DNA from: an uncultured Prevotellaceae bacterium
Lineage (GTDB): Bacteria; Bacteroidota; Bacteroidia; Bacteroidales; Bacteroidaceae
DNA: 64,000 nucleotides
Direction: 5' to 3'
Assembly: GCA_900316285.1 (NCBI GenBank)
Contig: ONCG01000003.1
Span: 186,001 to 250,000, forward strand
The translations under genes were made by a program, and so were the position numbers. The notes beneath the pieces are model-generated. The model was not told the DNA's origin. It was given only the letters and a program-made list of their open reading frames with translations, and did not search any database. Numbering within the stretch: the stretch's first letter is position 1; every line of letters starts with the position of its first letter. Of this stretch, positions 23,498-32,369 are shown one piece after another.

Positions 23498-24358
23498 ATG
23501 ACCTTATCTATATTTAAAAGTACCATCGTCGCTTTTGCATTGGCAGGCCTGCAGACCGTTACGGCGCAGACCGCGGCCGACTCGCTGACCATCGTCACAA
23601 CGAATTGGGAGGTGACGGAGACCGCCAAGGGGATGCGAAGCCTGCAGGCAGCATTTCCTTCGCTCTATGGCGGACCCCAATACGTAAGCATCGTAGAAAT
23701 AAAACCGTCTCTAAAAGTGAAAGCGGGCATCGGCACATCACGACAAATGAAACCGCTCAGCACACTGGCCAAGGAACATAAGGCGGCGGCAGCCATCAAC
23801 GGGTCGTACTACAACATGCGCAACGGCAGCTCGGTGACATTCCTGAAAATAGACCGAACCGTTGCCGACTCTACCGCTGAGGCAGAATTCAAGATTCGTG
23901 TGACGGGAGCCGTTGCTGTCCGCAAGGGCAAACTCCGGATTCTGCCCTGGTCGAGAAGCATCGAGCGAGGCTATAAAAAGAAAACGGGAACGGTACTAGC
24001 ATCAGGACCTATGCTCTTACAAAACAGTCACAATGCCGATTGGTCGGCATGCGACAGTAATTTCATTGAAACCAAGCACCCACGCAGCGCGCTTGCTATC
24101 ACAAAAGACAAGCGGGTGCTACTGATTACTGTTGACGGACGCTCACCAGGCAATGCCATCGGCATGAACATTCCTGAACTGGCCCATCTAATCAAAACAT
24201 TGGGTGGAAAAACAGCACTGAACCTTGATGGCGGTGGCTCAACCACCCTCTATCTGAACGGCAACATCCTCAACCACCCAAGCGACAACAAACGCTTCGA
24301 CCATGAAGGCGAACGCCACATCCCAAACATGGTGTACTTTATATTACCAAATTCGTGA
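23498..24358 (+). CDS. Secreted phosphodiester glycosidase-family protein
   Basis: This 286-residue protein has a signal peptide (ending near 'LQTVTAQTA'). It carries the NAGPA/DUF2233 motifs 'AAAINGSYYNMRNGSSVTFLK', 'ASGPMLLQNS', 'HPRSALAITKDKRVLLITVDGRSPGNAIGM' and 'TLGGKTALNLDGGGSTTLY'. The family includes the enzyme that uncovers mannose-6-phosphate and bacterial proteins once called exopolysaccharide biosynthesis proteins. It probably cleaves GlcNAc-phosphodiester bonds outside the cytoplasm. A 22-bp tandem array begins ten bases after the stop codon. Confidence 0.88.
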   Translation: MTLSIFKSTIVAFALAGLQTVTAQTAADSLTIVTTNWEVTETAKGMRSLQAAFPSLYGGPQYVSIVEIKPSLKVKAGIGTSRQMKPLSTLAKEHKAAAAINGSYYNMRNGSSVTFLKIDRTVADSTAEAEFKIRVTGAVAVRKGKLRILPWSRSIERGYKKKTGTVLASGPMLLQNSHNADWSACDSNFIETKHPRSALAITKDKRVLLITVDGRSPGNAIGMNIPELAHLIKTLGGKTALNLDGGGSTTLYLNGNILNHPSDNKRFDHEGERHIPNMVYFILPNS

Positions 24359-24367
24359 CTGCAATCT

Positions 24368-24543
24368 GGTAACGTCGTTACCGCTATGTGGTAACATCAC
24401 TACCACGATGAGGTAGCAACAATACCACTATGTGGTAGAAACAATACCACAAGGTGGTAGCAACAATACCACAAGGTGGTAGCAACAATACCACTATGTG
24501 GTAGAAACAATACCACAATGTGGAAGCAACAATACCATTGTGC
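24368..24543. repeat. 22-bp tandem array with internal dyad symmetry, eight units
   Basis: Units of 22 bases start at 24368, 24390, 24412, 24434, 24456, 24478, 24500 and 24522. The consensus is GGTAGCAACAATACCAC followed by a short variable part. Several units are perfect or near-perfect palindromes, such as GGTAACGTCGTTACC and ACCACAATGTGGT. The array lies right after the phosphodiester glycosidase gene. Confidence 0.92.
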
Positions 24544-24812
24544 GGTAGCAGCTCAAAAATTGAACTCATTTTTGTCAACTAATACAGTTCACAACGCACA
24601 CTACCTGTATTTTTATTTCTGCTGCAAATCTGCCACTACTGCAATACTCATTGATAATCAGCGTATTACGAGTGACAGCAATGTTGCAGCAATGGCAGCA
24701 AATCACGAATTTAACACAAAATTAACACTTCAAGCATCATTATTTTGGCTAAAACGCATGGCAATGGGACCACAAATGATTAAAAAGGTAAACATTACCA
24801 TCGATAAATTGC
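24544..24812. other. Gap between tandem array and terminator, no gene
   Basis: No convincing gene is seen. Plus-strand frames here start in the tandem array and lack any recognisable domain. Confidence 0.5.
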
Positions 24813-24850
24813 AAAAAAAATAAGCCCTGCTCCTTGTAGAAGCAGGGCTT
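24813..24850 (-). terminator. Rho-independent terminator of the cohesin/dockerin-peptide operon
   Basis: On the minus strand AAGCCCTGCT, a nine-base loop, AGCAGGGCTT, A, then eight T. Confidence 0.85.
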
Positions 24851-24966
24851 ACTGTTATATCATGGCTTTCGCCACAATTTCGGTTTTTGATTCCGTTCCT
24901 CCCTTTTTACTCCCTTCCCTTCTGTGAGGGGTCGGGGGCAAGCAAGGAGGTCAGGAAAGCACTTTC

Positions 24967-25146
24967 TTAGTCGTCCCAGACGCTGTGAGACTTAAAGCCG
25001 TCTTCTTTAGCATCACCTTCCAAGCCAGTGCCGTCACCACCCCAGCCAATGGGATCGCCATCAACATTACCACTCACTTTCAAAAGATCTTCCATGAGAA
25101 GTGCTTTAACTTTCACTTCTGGTGTTTGATATGCTATTTTCTTCAT
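24967..25146 (-). CDS. 59-residue peptide (MKKxAYQTPEVKV... type), unknown
   Basis: A short gene reads 'MKKIAYQTPEVKVKALLMED' then 'LLKVSGNVDGDPIGWGGDG' and ends 'GFKSHSVWDD'. Prevotella genomes carry many small proteins with this layout: 'MKKxYxxPxxEV' start, a central leucine pair followed by SG, a Gly/Asp-rich part and an acidic 'WDD' end. Their function is not known to me. The Gly-rich part after 'LLKVSG' is reminiscent of a leader/core boundary in secreted peptides, but no peptidase or exporter gene is nearby. It starts 18 bases after the upstream secreted gene with a good AGGAGG (25155-25160) and precedes a terminator. Confidence 0.8.
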   Translation of the reverse strand: MKKIAYQTPEVKVKALLMEDLLKVSGNVDGDPIGWGGDGTGLEGDAKEDGFKSHSVWDD

Positions 25147-25164
25147 TATCTAGTCCTCCTAATT

Positions 25165-26385
25165 TTACTTAATTGTAACTTTCTTACCATCGATGATGTA
25201 AACGCCCTTCTGCAGTTTGTTCAGGTCATTGCCCTCAAGCTGAATCTTGCGGCCAGAGAGATCATAGACACCTTCCACAATACGCTGCATTCCAACACCG
25301 TCAATAGCGGTTGCTTCATCATCAACAAAGAAGCCAATCTTTGCATTAGCAATAAAATTCTTGAGATCATCAATTTCAAAATAAGCACGATAAGGCTTCA
25401 AGCTAGCCGTTCCCTTAGAATAATAGAACTGGTTATTAGCGATGAACAGAGCAGGTCTACTAGACTTACCAAGTTTTTCAATTGGCTCGTAAGTTCCTGT
25501 AAAGATAGCTTCATTGTCGTCTGCATCAACAACAGTAATTTCAGCTTCATCGGGCGAAATTGTAACATTGTCGACATCAAAGCCAGTATCGTGAGAAATA
25601 GCCGTAGTTACTTTAATTAACAGAGGATGATTAGCCTCGATGCTCTTTTGGGCCTTAGATGTAAAGGTCAGAGATATATTCTTTGTTTCTTCGTCCCATT
25701 TGCATGCTGTAAACTCGGCAACCTGCACATCATCACCAAATGCTTTAACAACTTGTTCCTCAGACATAGCAAAGGGCAGACAAATTGTGCTCCAGTTGTT
25801 AGCTTTAATTGTGCGAAGAACCTTCACATTTACATTCTCAGCTGCAGCAGGAGCTTCCTCTGCGTTCTCATCGAGAGGGATACGGTTCTCAATGATTTTC
25901 ACCTTAATCACTACATCATCAAAATTAATTGTCTCATAATTGCCACCTACATATTCCGAGAAAGCCAACTGAGTAGCCTTAACCTGAAGTTCTTCACCCA
26001 CAGGAAGACTTTTTGCCGCCTCAAGACCAACAGAACCTAAAGTTCCTTCAGTCCCTTTAAGGTAAATTGAGCCAACATTGGAAGACAAACATGCTAAACC
26101 CGTAGTTCCATTTGGCATAGGTGTGAACCCTTTGTTATTTGCATCCTGCTTCCAATCCATACCTGCATCGCCCTGAGCTAAAGTTAAGCCATTAGGAAGA
26201 ACGAAGTTGAACATGTATGTAGTGATAATCTTACCCCCTGTTTTATAAGAAATAGTCAGAGGAGCACTTCCACCCTGAGGAACCTCAATTTCCGTCGGGA
26301 AAATCATTTCCGGTAAAATCTCCTGTGCAGTCATCTGCGACAATCCGAAGACAAGAGCTGCTATAGTAAAAATAAACTTTTTCAT
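25165..26385 (-). CDS. Secreted protein with cohesin-like N-domain and sorting-type C-terminus
   Basis: This 406-residue protein has a signal peptide (MKKFIFTIAALVFGLSQMTAQ). Residues about 25-170 form a beta-rich domain ('EIEVPQGGSAPLTISYKTGGKIITTYMFNFVLPNGLTLAQG') resembling cohesin-like folds. A second region 'VLRTIKANNWSTICLPFAMSEEQVVKAFGDDVQVAEF' occurs in many Prevotella secreted proteins. The end 'VYDLSGRKIQLEGNDLNKLQKGVYIIDGKKVTIK' resembles a type IX-type sorting tail. It follows the dockerin-like gene by 23 bases in one operon. Confidence 0.82.
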   Translation of the reverse strand: MKKFIFTIAALVFGLSQMTAQEILPEMIFPTEIEVPQGGSAPLTISYKTGGKIITTYMFNFVLPNGLTLAQGDAGMDWKQDANNKGFTPMPNGTTGLACLSSNVGSIYLKGTEGTLGSVGLEAAKSLPVGEELQVKATQLAFSEYVGGNYETINFDDVVIKVKIIENRIPLDENAEEAPAAAENVNVKVLRTIKANNWSTICLPFAMSEEQVVKAFGDDVQVAEFTACKWDEETKNISLTFTSKAQKSIEANHPLLIKVTTAISHDTGFDVDNVTISPDEAEITVVDADDNEAIFTGTYEPIEKLGKSSRPALFIANNQFYYSKGTASLKPYRAYFEIDDLKNFIANAKIGFFVDDEATAIDGVGMQRIVEGVYDLSGRKIQLEGNDLNKLQKGVYIIDGKKVTIK

Positions 26386-26408
26386 AATGATTCTATTCTT
26401 TAATTAAA

Positions 26409-27146
26409 TTATTCAGGATCCAATTCATTTTCAACTTCATCTTCAACGAACTGCTTAGCAGGGGTAGAAGAAGAACTAGCAAACAACTGAGCCACAAGAG
26501 CCTGCGCATCGGAAATGTCAATCTTAGAATTTTCAGTAAGGTCTGCAACATCTTTAATAAATACCGAAGGAGGATTATTAAAGCTATAAGACACCAATGC
26601 CTGAGCATCAGAAATATCAACATTACCATCATCAGTTACGTCACCGAGCTTCATCACGCTGAAGGGGATTTCCGAACCTTGTATGTCTGTGAGAGAAGTG
26701 AGAGCTTCATCATTCGATGAAAGGACATTTTCAATTTTGGCTTTTGCTTCGGCGAGTATAGTCAAATCATTAACTGTAACAGGAATCTCGAACAAAATTT
26801 CGTTACTGAGTTTTGCTTTATTCTCAGAATAGAGCACGAAGCGAACAGTTTGTCCATCAGACTGAACAGCAGACTGAACAGCAAAATCTTCACTGAAAAC
26901 ATTTTTTCCTTGAGCAGCTGTAACACCAGTAGGAAGCTTGATGTCGAACTGGAGATCACGATAATCCTCTGTACCAGAGAGGAGAATCTTAACTGAGCCT
27001 TTCTTTTCGGTTTCCAAGACAACAACCTGCATCACAGGACCTGTCCTACGCGCTACTTCAGGAACGTTAAGCGTTTTCTGTGCAAATGCGCTACTGCCCA
27101 TGGACAGCAGTGCGAGCATTGTAAGTAAACCTTTTTTCATTTTCAT
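26409..27146 (-). CDS. Secreted protein with cohesin-like domain and dockerin-like repeats
   Basis: This 245-residue protein has a signal peptide, then a beta-sandwich-type domain ('VVVLETEKKGSVKILLSGTEDYRDLQFDIKLPTGVTAAQG'). A pair of calcium-binding dockerin-like repeats follows from residue 168 ('LGDVTDDGNVDISDAQALVSYSF', 'ADLTENSKIDISDAQALVAQLF'). The tail is acidic. It is the first gene of an operon with another cohesin-like protein and a small peptide. Interaction between the two secreted products is plausible but not shown. Confidence 0.82.
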   Translation of the reverse strand: MKMKKGLLTMLALLSMGSSAFAQKTLNVPEVARRTGPVMQVVVLETEKKGSVKILLSGTEDYRDLQFDIKLPTGVTAAQGKNVFSEDFAVQSAVQSDGQTVRFVLYSENKAKLSNEILFEIPVTVNDLTILAEAKAKIENVLSSNDEALTSLTDIQGSEIPFSVMKLGDVTDDGNVDISDAQALVSYSFNNPPSVFIKDVADLTENSKIDISDAQALVAQLFASSSSTPAKQFVEDEVENELDPE

Positions 27147-27230
27147 TATGTTTAAATTTTTAAGTTATATATAATTTCTTAATCGGTTCCTAATGGGATA
27201 CAATAAGGACATAGTAATCCATATTTGTGG

Positions 27231-27262
27231 CAAAGGTACGCATTTTTCTTTTTCCCTCCAAA
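27231..27262 (-). promoter_or_regulatory. Promoter of the cohesin/dockerin operon
   Basis: On the minus strand TTTG (27259-27262), 20 bases, TACCTTTG (27231-27238). The leader is about 80 bases. Confidence 0.8.
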
Positions 27263-27546
27263 CAATTTTATGATTTTCTTTCGACTAAGTGCGAAAAAAT
27301 ATACAATTGCCATCATTTAGCAAATAATTACGGAAAACATGCATTATCAATTTATTCACGCAGAGAATCCAAAGCATAAAAGGTTTAATCTGAGTAATCG
27401 ATGTAATCTGCGGTTTTAATACTCGCGCAGAGCCGCAGAGTTTTCTAAGGTATTTGTGTAATCTATGGTTTATATCCTCGCACAGAGCCGCAGAGTTTTT
27501 CGAAGTTATCTGTGTAATCTGTGGGCAGTATAAAAACAAAACGCCA
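27263..27546. repeat. Dispersed repeat region downstream of dnaA
   Basis: No gene is seen. Two copies of 'cagagccgcagagttttct' with 'tctgtgtaatctgtgg'-like text (27380-27530) are inverted relatives of the repeat at 16312-16460. Confidence 0.7.
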
Positions 27547-28956
27547 TCAGGCTTTTTTGAGCTTGAAGGCGTTTTCAATGCTTGTAAGGTCGTCGGAGAA
27601 GGAACGGTCGATCTTCATGCGCTGCTCCACTTGTCGACAACTGTGGATGACGGTGCTGTGATCGCGCCCACCGACAAGTTTTCCGATGCGTGCCGCCGGC
27701 ATTTTTGTATATTTCTGTGCCAGATACATCGACACCTGACGTGCCACGACGAGCTGGTGCGTGCGACTCTTGCTCTGCACTGCAGCTGGCGTAACATTGT
27801 AGTGGTTGCACACCGTGTCGAGGATGTCATCGATGGTAAGTGGCTTGTCGTCGACCTTCACAGCTCGCTTCACGATACGTTCTGCAAGTTTCAGGTCAAT
27901 CTTCCGATTGTAGACCACACTGAAAGCCATCAGCGAGTTGACGGCTCCCTCGAGATCACGCACGCTTCCATTGGTGCTGTCGGCAATGAACTGCACAACA
28001 TCCTCAGGAATCTGCAGTCCGTCACGACGTATCTTACTATTCAAAATGTCGATGCACAGCTGGCGATTGGGTTTCTCAAGCTCTGCGATAAGTCCACAAG
28101 AGAAGCGGGTGAGCAGTCGCTCAGGCATGCCTTTCAGGTCTACCGGCGGGCGGTCGCTGGCCATGATGATTCGCCGATTGTTGCGGAAGAGGTGGTCGAA
28201 GATGTGGAAGAAGGTCTTCTGGGTACCCTCCTTGCCTATCCACTCCTGAATGTCGTCGACGATGAGCAGGTCGATGGTCTGGTAGAAATGCACAAAGTCG
28301 TTGAACGTGTTCTTGCGTATAGAATCGGTGTACTGCAGTTCGAAGAGGCGGGCACTGATGTAGAGCACGCGCTTCTGCGGATAGATCTGCTTCACACGAT
28401 TGCCGATGGCATTAATAAGATGTGTCTTTCCGCATCCCGACGGTCCGTAAATAAACATCGGGTTGAACTGGCTGGTCTGCGGATGTTCAGCGATGGACAG
28501 TCCAACACTGCGCGGCAGTTTGTTGCTATCGCCCTCGATGAAGTTCGAGAAAGTCTGATGAGGATTCAGCTGAGGGTCGAGTTCCTGTGGCACAGCGGCA
28601 TCGAGCACAGATGGAGACTGGTTGGCACGACGCTTTGGCTGCTCGGCGGGAGCCTCCGGCTGTTCAGCTTCAAATTTCTGATAAAGGCTATGCTCGCGGT
28701 CGGTGACAACACGATAGGTCAGTCGAACACCCTCACAGAACACACGCCGCAACACTTTACTGAAAAGTCCCACATAGTTCTCCTCCAGGTACTCGTAGAC
28801 GAAGGGGCTCGGTACCTGCACCAGCACCGTCTTCGTCTGCTCGTTGAACGATTCGAAGGCGATGGGCTTGAACCATGTGTTATATTGCTGCTCGGAGACA
28901 TTCTCGCTGATGAGTGCGAGTGCTTTCTCCCAAAGAGCATTAGGACTTTCTGTCAT
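27547..28956 (-). CDS. dnaA: Chromosomal replication initiator DnaA
   Basis: I start at the ATG at 28956 (MTESPNALWEKALALISENVSEQQYNTWF) instead of a TTG 12 codons upstream. A purine-rich AAGAGAGA precedes the ATG. The 469-residue protein has domain I, a Pro-rich linker, the AAA+ core ('FIYGPSGCGKTHLINAIGNRV', 'LLIVDDIQEW', 'RIIMASDRPP', 'RLLTRFSCG') and domain IV with 'KLVGGRDHSTVIHSCRQVEQRM', which binds DnaA boxes. It initiates replication at oriC. No cluster of consensus DnaA boxes is seen beside it. Confidence 0.97.
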   Translation of the reverse strand: MTESPNALWEKALALISENVSEQQYNTWFKPIAFESFNEQTKTVLVQVPSPFVYEYLEENYVGLFSKVLRRVFCEGVRLTYRVVTDREHSLYQKFEAEQPEAPAEQPKRRANQSPSVLDAAVPQELDPQLNPHQTFSNFIEGDSNKLPRSVGLSIAEHPQTSQFNPMFIYGPSGCGKTHLINAIGNRVKQIYPQKRVLYISARLFELQYTDSIRKNTFNDFVHFYQTIDLLIVDDIQEWIGKEGTQKTFFHIFDHLFRNNRRIIMASDRPPVDLKGMPERLLTRFSCGLIAELEKPNRQLCIDILNSKIRRDGLQIPEDVVQFIADSTNGSVRDLEGAVNSLMAFSVVYNRKIDLKLAERIVKRAVKVDDKPLTIDDILDTVCNHYNVTPAAVQSKSRTHQLVVARQVSMYLAQKYTKMPAARIGKLVGGRDHSTVIHSCRQVEQRMKIDRSFSDDLTSIENAFKLKKA

Positions 28957-29630
28957 TCTCTCTTGCTTCTTATTGTGGCCGATGTCTGCCAAGGCGTTTC
29001 ATACCTGCAACACCACTTTGTTTTCTACTTATTTCTTCTTAAATCTTCTAGTTTGAATTGCTCGGATTTAGGTTTTGCCGTAGCATTTCGGTTGCAAAAG
29101 TACATAAAAAGTTCGTAATACAAAAATTTTTTTTGCCGAAACTTTTTTCACTTGTTTGCGTTTTTCGACACCCCAAAAACACGTAAATCATTTATTCACG
29201 GCACTTTACGCATTTTTTTACTAATTCCAATTCCATACAAGCCGCCACAAAAGAGATAACTTACTGGAATCCAGCAAGTTACAATAATTGGTTACAACAA
29301 TCAACTTGAATAGTGAAACAATTTGCCGACACCGCTAAATCGCAAGAAAGACAAGCGTTTCGAGCGATAAGAGAAGTCGTGAAACATTCACGTCGTAATT
29401 TAGACAGGATTTAAATTACGGAAGCTTCGCAAGCTCCACTTCCCAAGGGCTTCGCTCGGCTTTGCCGCTTTCAGAACGCAGTGGGGAAAGAATGGGCTTA
29501 AAGGGGAGAAAAGGGATTAAAAGGGACGAATGCTTTGTGCAAGTCGAAGGAATAAAGGGTATAAAGGGGAAGAAAAGGGCATAAAAGGGACAATAGTCCT
29601 GCTTTTCGCCCCTCACTTGCGAAAGTTGAA
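28957..29630. other. Intergenic region upstream of dnaA
   Basis: The dnaA promoter lies at 29095-29124. The AT-rich part to 29400 has no gene. From 29410 there are short hairpins (GAAGCTTCGCAAGCT type), then from 29470 to 29610 a G-rich tract of 'aaaggg' repeats such as AAAGGGGAAGAAAAGGGCAT. I see no coding signal. Confidence 0.6.
29095..29124 (-). promoter_or_regulatory. Promoter of dnaA
   Basis: On the minus strand TTTG (29121-29124), 18 bases, TACTTTTG (29095-29102); leader about 130 bases. Confidence 0.6.
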
Positions 29631-30566
29631 TCACTGCGTCTTGTCCTTGCGTCCGAAGACAGAGATGTTGATGTAGCGTTTGGGATGCTCCTTGATATCA
29701 CCTAACAGCAGTTCTGCATTCTGCATCGTACCATTCAAACGATCATAGAGAGAGGCGTCGTTCATGAGAAGTCCGAGTGTTCCGTTAGGATTGTTGAGCT
29801 TTTCGGACACTGCCTGCACATTGGCCAGCGTCTGGTCAACCTTCTTCATCGTGCCATCGAGGTCGATGTTGTTCAGGTTCTTCGTCAGCTGGTCGGCATT
29901 GTCGAGTACACCATCAGCCTTCGTCATGATCGACGGCATCTGCTTATTGAGCCCTGCCATGAGCGTGTTGAGTTGTTGTGTGGTTGTGGTAAGATTGGTG
30001 GAAACCTTCTCCACGTTGCGGATGGAATGGGCAATAGCGGGATCGGCAAGCAGGGCATTCACACTCGCCAGGATGGAATCCACCTTCGGTAACATCTGCT
30101 CGACGGCAGGAATCAAGGCGGCAGCACGTGACATGAGGCCTTCAGCCATTGAGCCGCAAATTGTATCACCTACCGACAAATACCCCTGCTGGGAGGGAAC
30201 GGGTGTTCCATCTGCATTCTTACTAAGCGCAGGAGTCAGCAGGAGATTCATCTTGACATTGCCCATGAAATCACTCTCGATAGCAGCTGTGGTGCCCTTC
30301 GGCAGTTGCATCTTATCGTCGAGGGTAAAAGCAACAACAATGTCGCCACCACCTGAGTAGTCGAAGGCGATGTCTCTGACAATACCTACCTGATAGCCGT
30401 TGGCGAAGATGGGATTCGACGCCGAGAGCCCACTGATATCGCTGAACGTGGCGTAGTAGACGTTTTTCTCAGAGAACAGCGAGATGCCTTTGAGGAAATT
30501 CATGCCGAAGAACAGGACGACAATGCCTGCGATGGCGACGAGTGCTATTTTGATTTCTTTTTTCAT
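29631..30566 (-). CDS. MCE (MlaD)-family lipid transport protein
   Basis: Start taken at 30566 (MKKEIKIALVAIAGIVVLFFGMNFLKGISLFS), giving 311 residues; the longer frame begins inside the amidase end. One N-terminal membrane anchor is followed by an MCE domain ('YYATFSDISGLSASNPIFANGYQVGIVRDIAFDY...DDKMQLPKGTTAAIESDFMGNVKMNL'). A helical C-terminal part follows. Family members move phospholipids between membranes as part of an ABC system; the permease and ATPase genes are not in this window. It begins seven bases after the amidase stop. Confidence 0.9.
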   Translation of the reverse strand: MKKEIKIALVAIAGIVVLFFGMNFLKGISLFSEKNVYYATFSDISGLSASNPIFANGYQVGIVRDIAFDYSGGGDIVVAFTLDDKMQLPKGTTAAIESDFMGNVKMNLLLTPALSKNADGTPVPSQQGYLSVGDTICGSMAEGLMSRAAALIPAVEQMLPKVDSILASVNALLADPAIAHSIRNVEKVSTNLTTTTQQLNTLMAGLNKQMPSIMTKADGVLDNADQLTKNLNNIDLDGTMKKVDQTLANVQAVSEKLNNPNGTLGLLMNDASLYDRLNGTMQNAELLLGDIKEHPKRYINISVFGRKDKTQ

Positions 30567-30573
30567 GTATCTT

Positions 30574-31959
30574 CTATTTTCCTTTGTTCTTTTTAAATTC
30601 GCTGATAGCCTCGTTGACATTCATCTTCTGCCCGTTCTTGAAAGCGATGATGAAAGCTTCGGGGAACTTGTCAAGAATCTCGCGCCGCTGACGGGCGATC
30701 GCATTGTAATCGGCTGAAGCACCAACGGTGTACTTAAACAAGCCACCTTCTTCATAGCAGTCTACATCGGCGAGTCCTTTGAACTGTCGGTCAGTGGTCT
30801 TGATCCGAGTGCGACCCGTGAGAATTTGAATCTTGAAGATGGGGGCCTGCGAGGCCGCACCCATTAAGGGAGTGATCTCCGCATTTGCAGGTGCATCTTT
30901 CGGCGTTTCCTTAGGTTTATCTTTCGGAGCATCCTTAGGCGTTTCCTTTGGTGCATCCTTCGGAGTCTCCTTTGTTGTTTCCTTCGGAGTCTCCTTTACA
31001 TTCTGAGCCGGCTGACTACGTTTCTTCGCTGCAGCTGCCTGTTCTTGTTGCTTTTGCTGCTCCTTCTCTTTATATTCATCGGGCACCACCTGTGGAATCT
31101 GAGCTTCCTTGATGTCCTGCGGCCGATAGGGCACGTGGAGTCCGTCGAAGTATTTGTTCTTATAGTTGATGAATGCCTTCAGGAAGCCACGCGCATACTT
31201 GTCGGTCGACGACTCTGCATTCATGAACCTCTCTTCGTCGGGATTGGAGATGAAGCCCAGCTCCATCAGGCAAGCCGGCATCGACGTCAAGCGCAACACG
31301 GCGAGGTTGTTCTGATGAGCGCCCTTATCGATGCGCCCCGTAGCAGCGCAGATGCTCTTCTGGAAAAAGCGGGCCATCTCTACGCTTCGCTCCATGTTCT
31401 TATCCTGAATGAACTCGAACATGATATTGCTCTCCGCCGAGTTGTCGAAGCCTTGATAGCGCTGCTTGTAGTCTTTCTCCATGTAGATCACCGAGTTCTC
31501 ACGCTTCGCCACCTCCAGGTTCTCCTGAATGCCTTTCTTTCCCGTTGTCTCGCCTCGGCCTAAAGCATAAGTCTGGTAGCCATGCACCGATGAGCCTTTC
31601 GAGACGGCATTGATATGTACCGATACAAAGAGATCGGCCTTGTTCTTGTTCGCAATCTCGGCACGCTGCCATAATTCGAGGAAACGGTCGGTGGTGCGGG
31701 TGTAGACGACTTTCACGTCAGGACAGTTGCGCTCAACAATCTTTCCAAATGCCATCGCATAGCGCAGCGTGAGAGTTTTCTCTTTCGAAATCTTACCCAC
31801 ACATCCTGCATCCTTACCACCATGACCGGCATCGAGCACCAATACAAACTTATCGGCAGCAGAGGCCAGGGTGACAAAACAACAAAGTAACAAAGTAACA
31901 ACACTGCGCAGGGCGGTGCCGCTTATCGGTCTTTGCAATCTTATTGACTTATTCTTCAT
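30574..31959 (-). CDS. N-acetylmuramoyl-L-alanine amidase with SPOR-like C-terminus
   Basis: This 461-residue protein has a signal peptide, then an Amidase_3 domain: 'KFVLVLDAGHGGKDAGC', 'VKVVYTRTTDRFLELWQRA', 'ADLFVSVHINA', 'MPACLMELGFISNPDEERFM' (zinc ligands and catalytic Glu). Next comes a low-complexity 'KETPKDAP' repeat linker (about 315-365) and a SPOR-like end ('FKIQILTGRTRIKTTDRQFKGLADVDCYEE'). It cleaves peptidoglycan during cell separation. Part of the signal peptide ('VVTLLLCCFVTL') is encoded by AGTAACAA-type simple repeats also found between genes nearby. Confidence 0.92.
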   Translation of the reverse strand: MKNKSIRLQRPISGTALRSVVTLLLCCFVTLASAADKFVLVLDAGHGGKDAGCVGKISKEKTLTLRYAMAFGKIVERNCPDVKVVYTRTTDRFLELWQRAEIANKNKADLFVSVHINAVSKGSSVHGYQTYALGRGETTGKKGIQENLEVAKRENSVIYMEKDYKQRYQGFDNSAESNIMFEFIQDKNMERSVEMARFFQKSICAATGRIDKGAHQNNLAVLRLTSMPACLMELGFISNPDEERFMNAESSTDKYARGFLKAFINYKNKYFDGLHVPYRPQDIKEAQIPQVVPDEYKEKEQQKQQEQAAAAKKRSQPAQNVKETPKETTKETPKDAPKETPKDAPKDKPKETPKDAPANAEITPLMGAASQAPIFKIQILTGRTRIKTTDRQFKGLADVDCYEEGGLFKYTVGASADYNAIARQRREILDKFPEAFIIAFKNGQKMNVNEAISEFKKNKGK

Positions 31960-32000
31960 TATTATTACTTTGTTACTTTATTAGTTACTTTGTTTCCTTG
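31960..32000. repeat. TTACTTTGTTACTTT simple repeats between amidase and folB
   Basis: The tract (to about 32020, entering the folB end) repeats TTACTTTGTTAC-like heptamer units. The same units occur inside the amidase signal sequence (31870-31900) and in the GSCFA gene (53570-53600). Confidence 0.7.
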
Positions 32001-32369
32001 TTACCTTGTCACTTTGATCCTCACTTCTGCTCCATCGCAATCGGCGCCCATAGGAGGATTGCGTTTCACGACGCTCACCTCGACAGCAGCGAGACGGTCA
32101 AAATGCGTGAGCAACGCAGCTCCAATATTCCATACCACTCGCTCAAGCAGACGACAAGGTTCCATCATCACCTGTCGAACCACCTCGTAGGCCTCAGCGT
32201 AGTTAATCGTGTCGGCAACATCATCAGAGAGAGTAGCCGCTTTGATGTCGCAATCCATCATGACCGTCACCTCGTAGTCATTACCCACGAGACGCTCCTG
32301 CGGCAGCACACCATGAAAAGCATGGAAGCGCATGCGGCGCAGAGTGATGGTAGAGGTCGAGATGTTCAA
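32001..32369 (-). CDS. folB: Dihydroneopterin aldolase
   Basis: This 122-residue protein matches FolB: 'ITLRRMRFHAFHGVLPQERLVGNDYEVTVMMDCDI', 'DTINYAEAYEVVRQVMMEPCRLLERVVWNIG', and 'VSVVKRNPPMGADCDGAEVRI'. The catalytic Glu and Lys segments are present. It converts dihydroneopterin to hydroxymethyl-dihydropterin in folate synthesis. It starts after a small hairpin repeat (32370-32464). Confidence 0.93.
   Translation of the reverse strand: MNISTSTITLRRMRFHAFHGVLPQERLVGNDYEVTVMMDCDIKAATLSDDVADTINYAEAYEVVRQVMMEPCRLLERVVWNIGAALLTHFDRLAAVEVSVVKRNPPMGADCDGAEVRIKVTR

Noticed and set aside
24476-24823. 115-residue plus-strand open frame
   Set aside because: It begins inside the 22-bp array and shows no conserved features.
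27454-29118. 554-residue plus-strand open frame
   Set aside because: It is the antisense shadow of dnaA, which has all expected motifs.
28993-29630. Possible replication origin beside dnaA
   Set aside because: The region is AT-rich but I found no cluster of TTATCCACA-type boxes, and in Bacteroidetes oriC is not always next to dnaA. A GC-skew plot would be needed.
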